Assembly (NCBI GenBank): GCA_020849895.1
Contig: JADZFN010000003.1
Span: 23,731 to 87,730 of the forward strand
Reading direction: 5' to 3'
Length of the DNA stretch: 64,000 nucleotides
DNA from: Verrucomicrobiia bacterium
GTDB lineage: Bacteria; Verrucomicrobiota; Verrucomicrobiia; JABWAM01
A program made the position numbers and the translations under genes. Under the pieces are notes generated by a model. That model ran no database searches. It was not told the origin of the DNA and was given only the letters and a program-made list of their open reading frames with translations. Of this stretch, positions 53,227 to 60,863 are shown piece by piece; position 1 is the stretch's first letter, and every line of letters starts with the position of its first letter.

Positions 53227-54804
53227 ATGCGCGAGGAGCTTTCGGTCGCAAATCTAGGGTGGCGAGCTTTGCCATGGCTGGCTGCCGCGGCTTCGGGCGG
53301 TCTTCTGGCCGCGCCTTATCTTTGCGACGAGGCCGGGTGGTTGGGCTGGGTGGCGCTCATCCCGCTGGCCGTCTGGGTGATTCCCGGCTTCCCCGACATC
53401 GCGCGCCCTGCGCCGTTTCGCCTCGGATTCGTTGGAGGGCTGACGTTCTGGGGCGCCACCCTTTTCTGGATCCGCCATACGAGCGCACTCGGGATGCTGG
53501 CGCTCGTCGTCTGGCTCGCACTCTTTCCCGCGGCGTGGGCATGGGCGTTGGGACGTTTTGCGCGGCGCTGGTCGAAGCCGACAGGACCGAACCATCTGCT
53601 CCTGGCCGCGCTCGGCGCGGCGGCATGGGTGGCGCTCGAAGCGTTGCGCGGCCGGCTGCTCGGCGGATTCCCGTGGAACACTCTCGCTGTTTCCCAGGTT
53701 AAAAATCTCGCGCTGATCCAGATCGCAGCCTGGACCGGCGCATCGGGAATTTCATGGCTCGTGGCGTTTTTCAATCTTGCGCTGGGATTCACCTGGCGGC
53801 GGCTCAGGGCGGAACGGTTCTCGATGCGTTCGTGGCGCTACGAGTTTTCCGTGGCGCTCGCGCTGGTGGCCGCGTGCCTGATGGTCGGGATGCGTTCCCT
53901 GATGGAGGCGGCGCGATCCCCCGCCGGCGCGAACCGCACGCTGCGACTGGCGCTCGTTCAACCGAACATTCCTCAGGAAGTGAAGTTTGAAGCCATGAGT
54001 CAGGAGCGCCAAAAAACGATCCTCCGCCGTCTGACTCTCGCCGCGGTCTCGGTGAAACCCGACGCCGTGCTTTGGCCGGAAACCGCGCTCACGGACGGCC
54101 CGACCTATGACGCCCGCACCCGCCGTTGGCTGATGGACGTGGCCCGAGAGGCCGGGACGCCGATCCTCTTCGGCGCCGTGGATGCCGAATCCGCGCCCGA
54201 CGACCGCGCGCCGCGCTACTTCAACGCAGCGATGCTCGTTTCGCCCCGCGGCGTGATCTCGGCGCCCTACCGCAAGCTGCACCTTCTGCCTTTCGGCGAG
54301 TATATCCCGTTCGAAAGGACCCTCCCCTTCATGAAGCATTTGACGCCGATTCCCGGAAGTTTTTACGAAGGACGGGACGAGGTCCTCTTCGATCTGAACG
54401 GCGTCAAGCTCGGCCCGCTGATCTGCTTCGAAGACACCGTGGCGGAGATGTCGCGCGACCTCGTTCGCGCAGGCGCAGAGGTTTTGGTGAACCTGACCAA
54501 CGACGCGTGGTTCAAGCACTCGCCCGGCGCGGCGATGCACTTGCGCAACGCGACGCTGCGCGCCGTGGAAACGCGCCGGCCCCTCGTGCGGTGCACCAAC
54601 AGCGGAGTGACGGCGGTGGTCTCGCCCTGGGGCCAGGAGATTGCGCGGGCAACGCCGTTCGAAGAGGGATTCCTCACCGTAACGATCGCTGTGCACGAAC
54701 CGATCACGTTCTTCGTCCGCCACGGCGATCTCGTCGCCACGGCCTGCGCCCTCGCCGCGCTCCTCGGACTGGTCCTGACGCGCCGCCCACCCTCAGAGCT
54801 GTAA
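53227..54804 (+). CDS. lnt: apolipoprotein N-acyltransferase
   Basis: Adds the third acyl chain to the N-terminal Cys of lipoproteins in the inner membrane; its presence implies a diderm envelope. The 525 residues have about 6-7 membrane helices, then a nitrilase-like periplasmic domain with the catalytic triad Glu285 (WPETAL), Lys350 (YRKLHLLPFGE) and Cys400 (LICFED), then a final helix. All essential residues are present. The DUF11 lipoprotein just downstream, on the opposite strand, is a potential substrate. Confidence 0.95.
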   Translation: MREELSVANLGWRALPWLAAAASGGLLAAPYLCDEAGWLGWVALIPLAVWVIPGFPDIARPAPFRLGFVGGLTFWGATLFWIRHTSALGMLALVVWLALFPAAWAWALGRFARRWSKPTGPNHLLLAALGAAAWVALEALRGRLLGGFPWNTLAVSQVKNLALIQIAAWTGASGISWLVAFFNLALGFTWRRLRAERFSMRSWRYEFSVALALVAACLMVGMRSLMEAARSPAGANRTLRLALVQPNIPQEVKFEAMSQERQKTILRRLTLAAVSVKPDAVLWPETALTDGPTYDARTRRWLMDVAREAGTPILFGAVDAESAPDDRAPRYFNAAMLVSPRGVISAPYRKLHLLPFGEYIPFERTLPFMKHLTPIPGSFYEGRDEVLFDLNGVKLGPLICFEDTVAEMSRDLVRAGAEVLVNLTNDAWFKHSPGAAMHLRNATLRAVETRRPLVRCTNSGVTAVVSPWGQEIARATPFEEGFLTVTIAVHEPITFFVRHGDLVATACALAALLGLVLTRRPPSEL

Positions 54805-54882
54805 GCCCTTCGCCGCCGCGCCCGGAGCGCCGGCGGAGGATCTTTCCCAGCATCCAGAGGAGCGCGGAAATCGCGTCCCGCC

Positions 54883-56388
54883 TCAGTATACGTGGGTGCT
54901 TTCTTCCTGGACCACCGGTGCGCTCAAGATGTCCGAGGTCATCTCCACTTTCACGCGGTGATCGCCGGGCTGAACGCCCTTGCCGGTAATGGTCCACGAG
55001 ACGGCCTGTTTGGGCGCCAAGCGCGCCACGGTGCCGAAGGTGACGACCTTGCCGCTCACCGAGGCTTCGGTGGCGCCGGAAGCCGAAACCGGATCAATTT
55101 CCTTATCGAACTTGGCGACGATCTTGATGTTGGAGCTCTCCGCAGTGCCCTGATTGGTGACGCGGATGTTGTAGGTGGTGGTTTCTCCCACACCGATCGG
55201 ATCGGGATCGTCGGAAAGCTGGAGCAGCAGCGCGGCCATGCCCTTCCAGAGGGTGTTCGCGCGAGCGGCCTCCTTGAGGCCTTCGCGCGTCACCACCGAA
55301 ACGTTGTTGGGAAAGTTGCCGGACACCATCGAAGTCACAGAAACCTCGAAGTTTTTCTTCTCGCTGGCGGCAAGATCAGGAATTCGCCAGGTCGCCTGGA
55401 ACCCATTGATCTCCGCGCCGCTGGCCGAAAGGATCTTCACGTTCGGGTCCACCCAGTCCGTGACCACCACGTCGGTGAGGGAAGTGTCGCCCGTGTTAGC
55501 GACCACGATCTCGTAGTTGGCTGTGCGGCCGACGAATTGTTCCGCGGTGCCGGTCTTGGTCACGCTCAGCCCCGGTTGAGTGACCACCGTGGTGGCGTTG
55601 TCTGTCGCCTCGCCGGCGTTGGAGGAACGAACCGTGGCCACGTTCGTGAATTTTCCGCGGCGTTCAGCTCGCAGAGGCACCTCGACCTGCTTGCTCTCGC
55701 TGGGCGCCAGGACCCCGACGTTGTAGGAAAGCTGCTTCTGGCCTCCTTCGGCGCCGAGGCCGTCCGGCACGTTGTCCGTAACGACCACGTCCCGGGCGGT
55801 CGCATTGCCCATATTCTTCACGACCACCGTGTAGTTGACGGGATCCCCGACCCGGGCGGTGGCCGGCCCGGTCTTCTCGATCGCCACGGCGGCCTTGCCG
55901 ATCAAGGTCTTCACGCACCCTCTCGGAATGGCGTGGACTGCGGCGCAGTTGCAGAGTTCGCCGTCCTGTTCGGCCTTGAGCCAGAATTTCAGGGTGCGGA
56001 CTTCGTCGCGGTTCATCGCTCCGAGGCGCCACGTGAGAATCTTTCCGTCCAGCTTGGCCTCCGGCTCGGCGCGAACAAACGAGGCCCCTTCGGGAATGCG
56101 GTCCGTGACGGTCACGTCTCCGGCGACCTCGACGGCGGTGACGGTCAGCTCCACGGGATAAGTGTCGCCCAAGGTCGCCGAGACGGGCACGGAATTGTTG
56201 AGGCGGACCAGAGGGTCCATGTGGATATCCACGGTATCCCAGCCCTCTCTGGCCGCTTTCTGTTCGGGAGGCGTGCTCGCGGTCCCAGAGGAAGCGCCGG
56301 TGGACGAGCAGCCGGTCCAAATCGCGGGAAGCGCGATGAGGGCCAAGATCGTTGTCAGTGTGGAAACAAGGCGGCGGACGGTTTTCAT
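54883..56388 (-). CDS. DUF11-repeat lipoprotein, OmcB-like surface/periplasmic protein
   Basis: A 501-residue exported protein. The signal peptide ends in a lipobox-like TGCSS (Cys27), so it is probably a lipoprotein. Four DUF11-type beta-sandwich repeats follow, each with a V(G/A)D/T...Y.V.V.N.G..... VV.D..P pattern (for example VGDPVNYTVVVKNMGNATA). A Cys-containing segment LCNCAAVHAIPRGC lies between repeats 1 and 2. The architecture is that of chlamydial OmcB and its free-living relatives, which stabilise the outer membrane or periplasm. It has a near-consensus promoter. Start at ATG 56388; the TTG three codons earlier is rejected. Confidence 0.82.
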   Translation of the reverse strand: MKTVRRLVSTLTTILALIALPAIWTGCSSTGASSGTASTPPEQKAAREGWDTVDIHMDPLVRLNNSVPVSATLGDTYPVELTVTAVEVAGDVTVTDRIPEGASFVRAEPEAKLDGKILTWRLGAMNRDEVRTLKFWLKAEQDGELCNCAAVHAIPRGCVKTLIGKAAVAIEKTGPATARVGDPVNYTVVVKNMGNATARDVVVTDNVPDGLGAEGGQKQLSYNVGVLAPSESKQVEVPLRAERRGKFTNVATVRSSNAGEATDNATTVVTQPGLSVTKTGTAEQFVGRTANYEIVVANTGDTSLTDVVVTDWVDPNVKILSASGAEINGFQATWRIPDLAASEKKNFEVSVTSMVSGNFPNNVSVVTREGLKEAARANTLWKGMAALLLQLSDDPDPIGVGETTTYNIRVTNQGTAESSNIKIVAKFDKEIDPVSASGATEASVSGKVVTFGTVARLAPKQAVSWTITGKGVQPGDHRVKVEMTSDILSAPVVQEESTHVY

Positions 56389-56700
56389 AGGAAACAAGGT
56401 GGGATGGAGATTGGAATTTTCAGATGACTGGAGACAAAAACGGCGGCAAAGAGAGTGGAGTATTCTACTTAGGACGGTCCTCGTGTCAAACCTGTCTTCA
56501 ATGATTTTGGCGCCTCAGAGGGTTTTTCAGCGCTCTGCCGGTCCGGCGAACCAGGAGTCCCTTTCGAAACCCCGGCGGCCGCCGACACGGCAGCCCTCCA
56601 CGGTCCGTCCCATCGTTTCTTGGAAGGCCCGCGTGCCGCGAGCCGCTTGGTATCCTCGAAACGAGAGGGGTCTTTTGAAATCCACCCTCGATCCGGGGGG
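56389..56700. other. intergenic region between the DUF11 lipoprotein and RidA genes
   Basis: A 312-base stretch. The left half contains the lipoprotein leader and promoter. In the right half, downstream of ridA, I see no gene, RNA or repeat; the open frames there are Arg/Pro-rich shadows. Confidence 0.5.
56462..56489 (-). promoter_or_regulatory. near-consensus sigma70 promoter for the DUF11 lipoprotein
   Basis: On the minus strand TTGACA (56489-56484), then 16 bases, then TAGAAT (56467-56462): 6/6 and 5/6 matches. This leaves a leader of about 65-70 bases before the ATG at 56388. It is the best promoter in the window and suggests strong constitutive expression. Confidence 0.7.
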
Positions 56701-57150
56701 CTACAGCAGCTCGCAGATCGCCTCGACCTCCACCGCCACGCCGGCGGGCAGCGTCGCAAAGCCCAGGGCGGAGCGCGCGTGGTAGCCGTTGGCCTCCTTG
56801 CCGAAGATCTCGTGCACGAGGTCGGAGGCGCCGTTGATGACCTTGGAGCAGTCCTTGAAGTCGGGCGTGGCGTTCACGCAGCCGAGCAGCTTGACGATGC
56901 GGACCTTGTTGAAGGAGCCGGCCTCCAGGTAGATCGAGCGCAGGACCGCGGACATCGCCTGGCGGGCCGCGGTGTAACCCTGTTCCACCGTGAGGTCCTG
57001 CCCCACCTTGCCGCGGATCTCGCTGGTGTGTCCGGAAGTGTAGAGCAGTTTGCCGACGCGGGCGCAGAGGTTCAGGAACGGGCGCTCCGGGCGCGGGTCG
57101 AGCACGAGTCCGAGGGCCTTCGCTTTTTGGTCAGGGGTGGTGTTGCTCAT
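56701..57150 (-). CDS. RidA family (YjgF/YER057c/UK114) protein
   Basis: A 149-residue RidA-superfamily protein. Members form trimers and hydrolyse reactive enamine/imine intermediates. The substrate Arg is in YHARSALGFATLPAGVAVEVEA, and LLYTSGHTSEIRGKVGQD and VRIVKLLGCVNATPDF are family blocks. It resembles the longer subgroup (about 150 residues) rather than E. coli RidA (128), and the deaminase activity of that subgroup is not established. Start at MSNTTPDQ (57150). Confidence 0.87.
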   Translation of the reverse strand: MSNTTPDQKAKALGLVLDPRPERPFLNLCARVGKLLYTSGHTSEIRGKVGQDLTVEQGYTAARQAMSAVLRSIYLEAGSFNKVRIVKLLGCVNATPDFKDCSKVINGASDLVHEIFGKEANGYHARSALGFATLPAGVAVEVEAICELL

Positions 57151-57234
57151 GGGGGTTGAGTTGGTTTCTTGGAATGTACGCAAATCGCGTCCTCTGCGTC
57201 ATGCGCGTGAGGCACGCAGGGCGTCGCGCGTGGT

Positions 57235-59253
57235 CTACCGGGCCGGGGTGCCGACGAGGATGCGTCCGTCCACGCCCACTTTGCGGGGCGGAGAGCCGGT
57301 TTGATACGCACCCACGTCGCGGCCTCCGACGCCATCCTCCAGCTTGACGCCCGCCGGCACGGAGGTCGCGCGACCAACCGCCACACCATTCCCGATGCGG
57401 TAATCGTTCGTTGCTGTGGGGTTCTCGCTGAACGCGAGGAAGGCGGGAGAGCCGACAACGGAGTGTTGCTCCCAGCCGCCGGCTTGGACCGTCTTGAGCC
57501 AATCGGCGGGGGCCTCCTTGTCGGGAGACCAGTGGACATTTCCGTCGATCACGGTCTTGGCCTCGGAACCCTTGATCAGATTGATCCCGGCTCCAGGGTA
57601 TTGGTTCAGGTAAACGAAGAGATTGTTCATCACGTGCCGCGAGGACGGGGGGACGACCCCGCCCCACGCCGCGCCGAGGTACATGGGGAAGTTGCCGTCC
57701 ACCACCGCGGTGTTGTGGTAGAAATAGATCGATTCGATCGCCAGCATTCCGCCCGAGCCGTGCACGAGGAAGAAATTCCCGGGGTAGGGCGTCAGCTCCT
57801 TCAAGTTCTTGGACCTCCACCACCCGCGGCTTTTTCCTCTCATGTCGACCACGTTCCCGTAGATGTAAATGGAGCCCTCCGGCCCTCCGCGCCCGTGGAA
57901 GGCGAACGCCGTGGTGCAGCCGTTGATGTAGTTACGGTAGATGTGGACGTCGTCGCAGACGCGACGCGTGGGGCTGCTCAGGTAGATGCCGTCGTCCTGC
58001 ATGTTGCCCACCCAGTTGTCGTGAAAGCGGATGTTGGTCCCGTTGGGATAGACCCCGTCGTGACCGTCCGCAAATTCGCTGTAGGCGATCTCCCACCGGT
58101 TGTTGAACGGATAGGCGAAAACGTCCGATTCCTCAAAACCTTCCATCACCAGCAACGCGTGGGCGGTGAGGCGGGCGACGTTGCGGCTTCGCCCGGTCCC
58201 CGTCACGCTGGAGTATGGATCCGTGTAGGTCGGCGTGTAGATGTGGAGAGCATTCTCGTTGAGGAAACCCCACGGAGGGATCCCCCCGTAGATCGCCGAG
58301 TTGAGGAACTTGACCGGCCCGGTGTTCTTGGCGCGCATCCCGTAGGTCCCGCCGAAGATGGTCACATGGTCAAACTCAAGATCCATCCCGAAGACCAAGC
58401 GGACGTTGTTCACTCCGCCGCCGCGAAACACGAGATCCTGGAAGCGGAGGTGACGCCCAAGGTCAACGTACAGGGGAGTGGACATGTACGGGGCGATGAC
58501 CAGCGGAAGCTTTCGCGGATCGGTTTCCCCCCGGTAGTTCGACACCCGCGGGTGCTCGAGGTGCGTATGGGCCAGGCGGACATGGATGCGGCCGGTGACG
58601 CGGTTGTACCAGATCCCGGGCCCGCTCCAGATGACGTCCTGGCCGCGCTCCTGCTTCATCGGGTCGCCGCTGGCGACCTCGTTTTGGCTGCGCAGATCCT
58701 CGGGGTGCCAGTACGTCTGCAACCCGAGGTTCGAGTCGGCGAAAAGCCCGACGACATCGCGGAGATTGGGATACGCGCGCGTGGAGCGGTATTCGTCGGG
58801 CGCTCCCCCCGGGGCCGGTTCCCATGCCCCGGCGGGGTTGGTTTCGAACTCAGGGATCCCTCCGTCGATGATCGCCAGCTCACCAGGTTTCGAACGGATG
58901 GTAATGGGGGCTTCCGCAGTCCCTGAGATGGCACAGTACAGGTTTTCGAAGTAAACACCGCCGGCCAGGTACAACGTGTCGCCAGGACGCAGCTTTTCCA
59001 GAGAGGCCTGCACCGTCTTCCACGGTTTCCCGGAGGTGCCGTCGTTGCGGTCGGATCCCTTGAGCGGGTCCACGTAGAAGGCAGGGCCGGTCCCCATGAG
59101 ACGGTTCGCCATGGCCACCGGGTGACGGAGTGGAGGATGAGAAACCACCGGGGCCGCACGTCCGGGCAGGCTTGCCGCTAGAAACAGAAGTGCCCCGAAG
59201 GCGATGAACCGCAACCATGCCCTGGGCTCCTTGGTGAAGGGAATCGTTTTCAT
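57235..59253 (-). CDS. secreted right-handed parallel beta-helix protein
   Basis: A 672-residue exported protein with a signal peptide (about residues 1-34, FIAFGALLFLAASLPGRAAP). The mature part starts with the motif FYVDPLKGSDRNDGTSGKPWKT, common at the N-terminus of parallel beta-helix proteins and polysaccharide lyases. Repeating short strands follow (LEFDHVTIFGG, VKFLNSAIYGG, IRFHDNWVGN, VHIYRNYINGC, IYIYGNVVDM). Such proteins bind or cleave uronic-acid polysaccharides; no catalytic set is recognised, so lyase activity is not claimed. It is divergent from a GntR/LacI hybrid regulator, its probable controller. Confidence 0.83.
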   Translation of the reverse strand: MKTIPFTKEPRAWLRFIAFGALLFLAASLPGRAAPVVSHPPLRHPVAMANRLMGTGPAFYVDPLKGSDRNDGTSGKPWKTVQASLEKLRPGDTLYLAGGVYFENLYCAISGTAEAPITIRSKPGELAIIDGGIPEFETNPAGAWEPAPGGAPDEYRSTRAYPNLRDVVGLFADSNLGLQTYWHPEDLRSQNEVASGDPMKQERGQDVIWSGPGIWYNRVTGRIHVRLAHTHLEHPRVSNYRGETDPRKLPLVIAPYMSTPLYVDLGRHLRFQDLVFRGGGVNNVRLVFGMDLEFDHVTIFGGTYGMRAKNTGPVKFLNSAIYGGIPPWGFLNENALHIYTPTYTDPYSSVTGTGRSRNVARLTAHALLVMEGFEESDVFAYPFNNRWEIAYSEFADGHDGVYPNGTNIRFHDNWVGNMQDDGIYLSSPTRRVCDDVHIYRNYINGCTTAFAFHGRGGPEGSIYIYGNVVDMRGKSRGWWRSKNLKELTPYPGNFFLVHGSGGMLAIESIYFYHNTAVVDGNFPMYLGAAWGGVVPPSSRHVMNNLFVYLNQYPGAGINLIKGSEAKTVIDGNVHWSPDKEAPADWLKTVQAGGWEQHSVVGSPAFLAFSENPTATNDYRIGNGVAVGRATSVPAGVKLEDGVGGRDVGAYQTGSPPRKVGVDGRILVGTPAR

Positions 59254-59370
59254 GAAGAAAGAACCGATCGAGGGATGGCCACGCGAGTTTCGCATCCTGA
59301 GATGCTTGAGCCGACCTGAAGAAAGCTCATCTGCTTTCTGTCAGAGGCTGCAAATATGAAGTAGTTATGA

Positions 59371-59388
59371 TGCAATAGTGATGTTGCA
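59371..59388. promoter_or_regulatory. candidate operator 1 for the GntR/LacI regulator (TGCAA-N8-TTGCA)
   Basis: A perfect 5-bp inverted repeat with an 8-bp spacer in an AT-rich stretch about 120 bases upstream of the beta-helix gene. A related site with the same spacing lies at 59643-59660. Confidence 0.4.
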
Positions 59389-59642
59389 TAAATAGCCGGA
59401 AAACCCGGTGGATGGCAAGTGGAAAGCGCCGGGGGATTGGGAGTCCGGCAGGCACATTGTGATCCCTCCTTGGGGAAACTGAAGGTGGTGAACCAAGCGG
59501 GGATGGGTCTGGCGGATCGTCGCATACATCGTCTCCACGTGGCCTTCCATTGAGTGGACCCGCGGGGTGATCTGAGTTTTCAGCCGGAGATTTACCGGGG
59601 AGGACGGAGATGAAATAATCTCAGAAAATTCATCGAAATATG

Positions 59643-59660
59643 TTGCACTCAATGATGTAA
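59643..59660. promoter_or_regulatory. candidate operator 2 for the GntR/LacI regulator (TTGCA-N8-TGTAA)
   Basis: Arms of 5 bp with one mismatch and an 8-bp spacer. It overlaps a TAATAT element (59658-59663) that could be the -10 box of the regulator gene, whose ATG is at 59685. Position suggests autoregulation. Confidence 0.4.
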
Positions 59661-59684
59661 TATGATAGCAAAACCATTCGACGA

Positions 59685-60836
59685 ATGGCTTTACGTTCCC
59701 TCCAAATCGGTGCACGAACGCGCCGGGCGTGGCTGCGTCCCAGCGAGGCCGTTGCGGCCTACATTGAACGCGAGGCGGCGCAACGCCAGCCCTCGGAAGG
59801 CAACCGGCTCCCGACCATTCGGCAGGTCGCAGAAGATCTCGATGTCAGCGTCCGCACCGTGCAGAGCGTCTTCCAGAAGCTGGCGCGGCAGGGGATGATT
59901 CGGACCAAGGTCGGCAAGGGCAGCTTCCTGGCCACCTCGACGGCCCGCAACCGGGACATCCTCGACATCGCCCTTGGGCTTCATGCCACCGCGGGCGCGC
60001 CGGACGAGCAATGGAGCCACCCGATCAGCAGCGGCATCCTGCACGCGGCCTCGCAGGAGTATCCGAGAGTGAAGCTTCTGCCGCTTGCGCATCGCCTGAA
60101 CGTTCCCTCGGCCGCCGAAGACCTCTTGAACGAATGGCGCGTGGTGGACGGCCTGATCCTGTTTCCGTCCCCGTACGGACGAGAAATTCGTGAGGTGTAC
60201 GAGTCGCACGGCAAGCCGGTCGTGGATCTCAATCCCTCCTCCGACACGGCCACGGCAAACTTCGTGGCCCCGGATTACTTCGGCGCGAGCCAGCGCATCG
60301 GGCGGGCATGGCGCGAAACGGGAAGGAAACACGTCGTGCTGATGCTCCACACGTCGCTGGACCGATCCTCCTCGAACCGGGTACGGTTGTCCGGCCTGGT
60401 CAACGGCATCGGAGCGGAACTGGGGAAGGAGGGCGCGTTCCGGATTCTTCAGGCGGAGGCGGCCCGCGAGGATTGCGGCTACGCGACGATGAAGAAGTTT
60501 CTTGAGGGCCCGGAAGCCTGCGTGGATGCCGTCTATTGCGTTTCGGACCACCAGGCCCTGGGCGCGTTCCGCGCCCTCAAGGAGCATGGGCTGCGCATCC
60601 CCGAGGAGGTCAGTCTCGCGGGAGGGACGGGTCTGGACCTTTCCACCACGGTGTGCCCCGAACTCACACGCATGCGCCAGCCCTTGCGGCAGATCGGCGA
60701 GGCGCTGGTGAACATGCTGCGCCAGAGGATCCGGGAGGAGCGCCCGGTGCCGGCCGTCATTTTGGAAGCCCCCTGGATCGGGGGCGCAACCACTCGGCTC
60801 GAAGAAAACACTGTGCTCGGAATCCGCTCCATCTAA
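59685..60836 (+). CDS. GntR-type HTH / LacI-type sensor hybrid transcriptional regulator
   Basis: A 383-residue regulator. The N-terminal winged HTH is of the GntR class (LPTIRQVAEDLDVSVRTVQSVFQKLARQGMI, GKGSFLA). It is joined to a LacI/periplasmic-binding-like sensor domain (VDGLILFPSPYGREI, VYCVSDHQALGAFRALKEHGLRIPEEVSLAGG). This AraR/XylR-like architecture usually responds to a sugar. It is divergent from the beta-helix protein and 27 bases upstream of the PEP-CTERM gene, so either could be a target. Confidence 0.88.
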   Translation: MALRSLQIGARTRRAWLRPSEAVAAYIEREAAQRQPSEGNRLPTIRQVAEDLDVSVRTVQSVFQKLARQGMIRTKVGKGSFLATSTARNRDILDIALGLHATAGAPDEQWSHPISSGILHAASQEYPRVKLLPLAHRLNVPSAAEDLLNEWRVVDGLILFPSPYGREIREVYESHGKPVVDLNPSSDTATANFVAPDYFGASQRIGRAWRETGRKHVVLMLHTSLDRSSSNRVRLSGLVNGIGAELGKEGAFRILQAEAAREDCGYATMKKFLEGPEACVDAVYCVSDHQALGAFRALKEHGLRIPEEVSLAGGTGLDLSTTVCPELTRMRQPLRQIGEALVNMLRQRIREERPVPAVILEAPWIGGATTRLEENTVLGIRSI

Positions 60837-60852
60837 TCCGACGCGATCGAAC

Positions 60853-60858
60853 AGGAGG
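60853..60858 (+). promoter_or_regulatory. strong ribosome binding site of the PEP-CTERM gene
   Basis: AGGAGG, 5 bases before the ATG at 60864. It supports this start rather than the in-frame ATGs at 60984 and 60987, where a normal-length signal peptide would begin. Confidence 0.65.
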
Positions 60859-60863
60859 CAGTT

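Larger units (their letters stand above)
59254..59684. other. divergent regulatory region between the beta-helix and regulator genes
   Basis: A 431-base stretch, clearly more AT-rich at both ends than the surrounding DNA. It carries the two operator candidates. Two short minus-strand frames here (to 59525 and 59715) have unnatural composition and no family, and I reject them. No RNA gene was recognised. Confidence 0.6.

Noticed and set aside
59250..59715. Two short minus-strand frames (91 and 116 codons) in the divergent regulatory region
   Set aside because: No family, no ribosome sites, and they cover operator-like AT-rich DNA.
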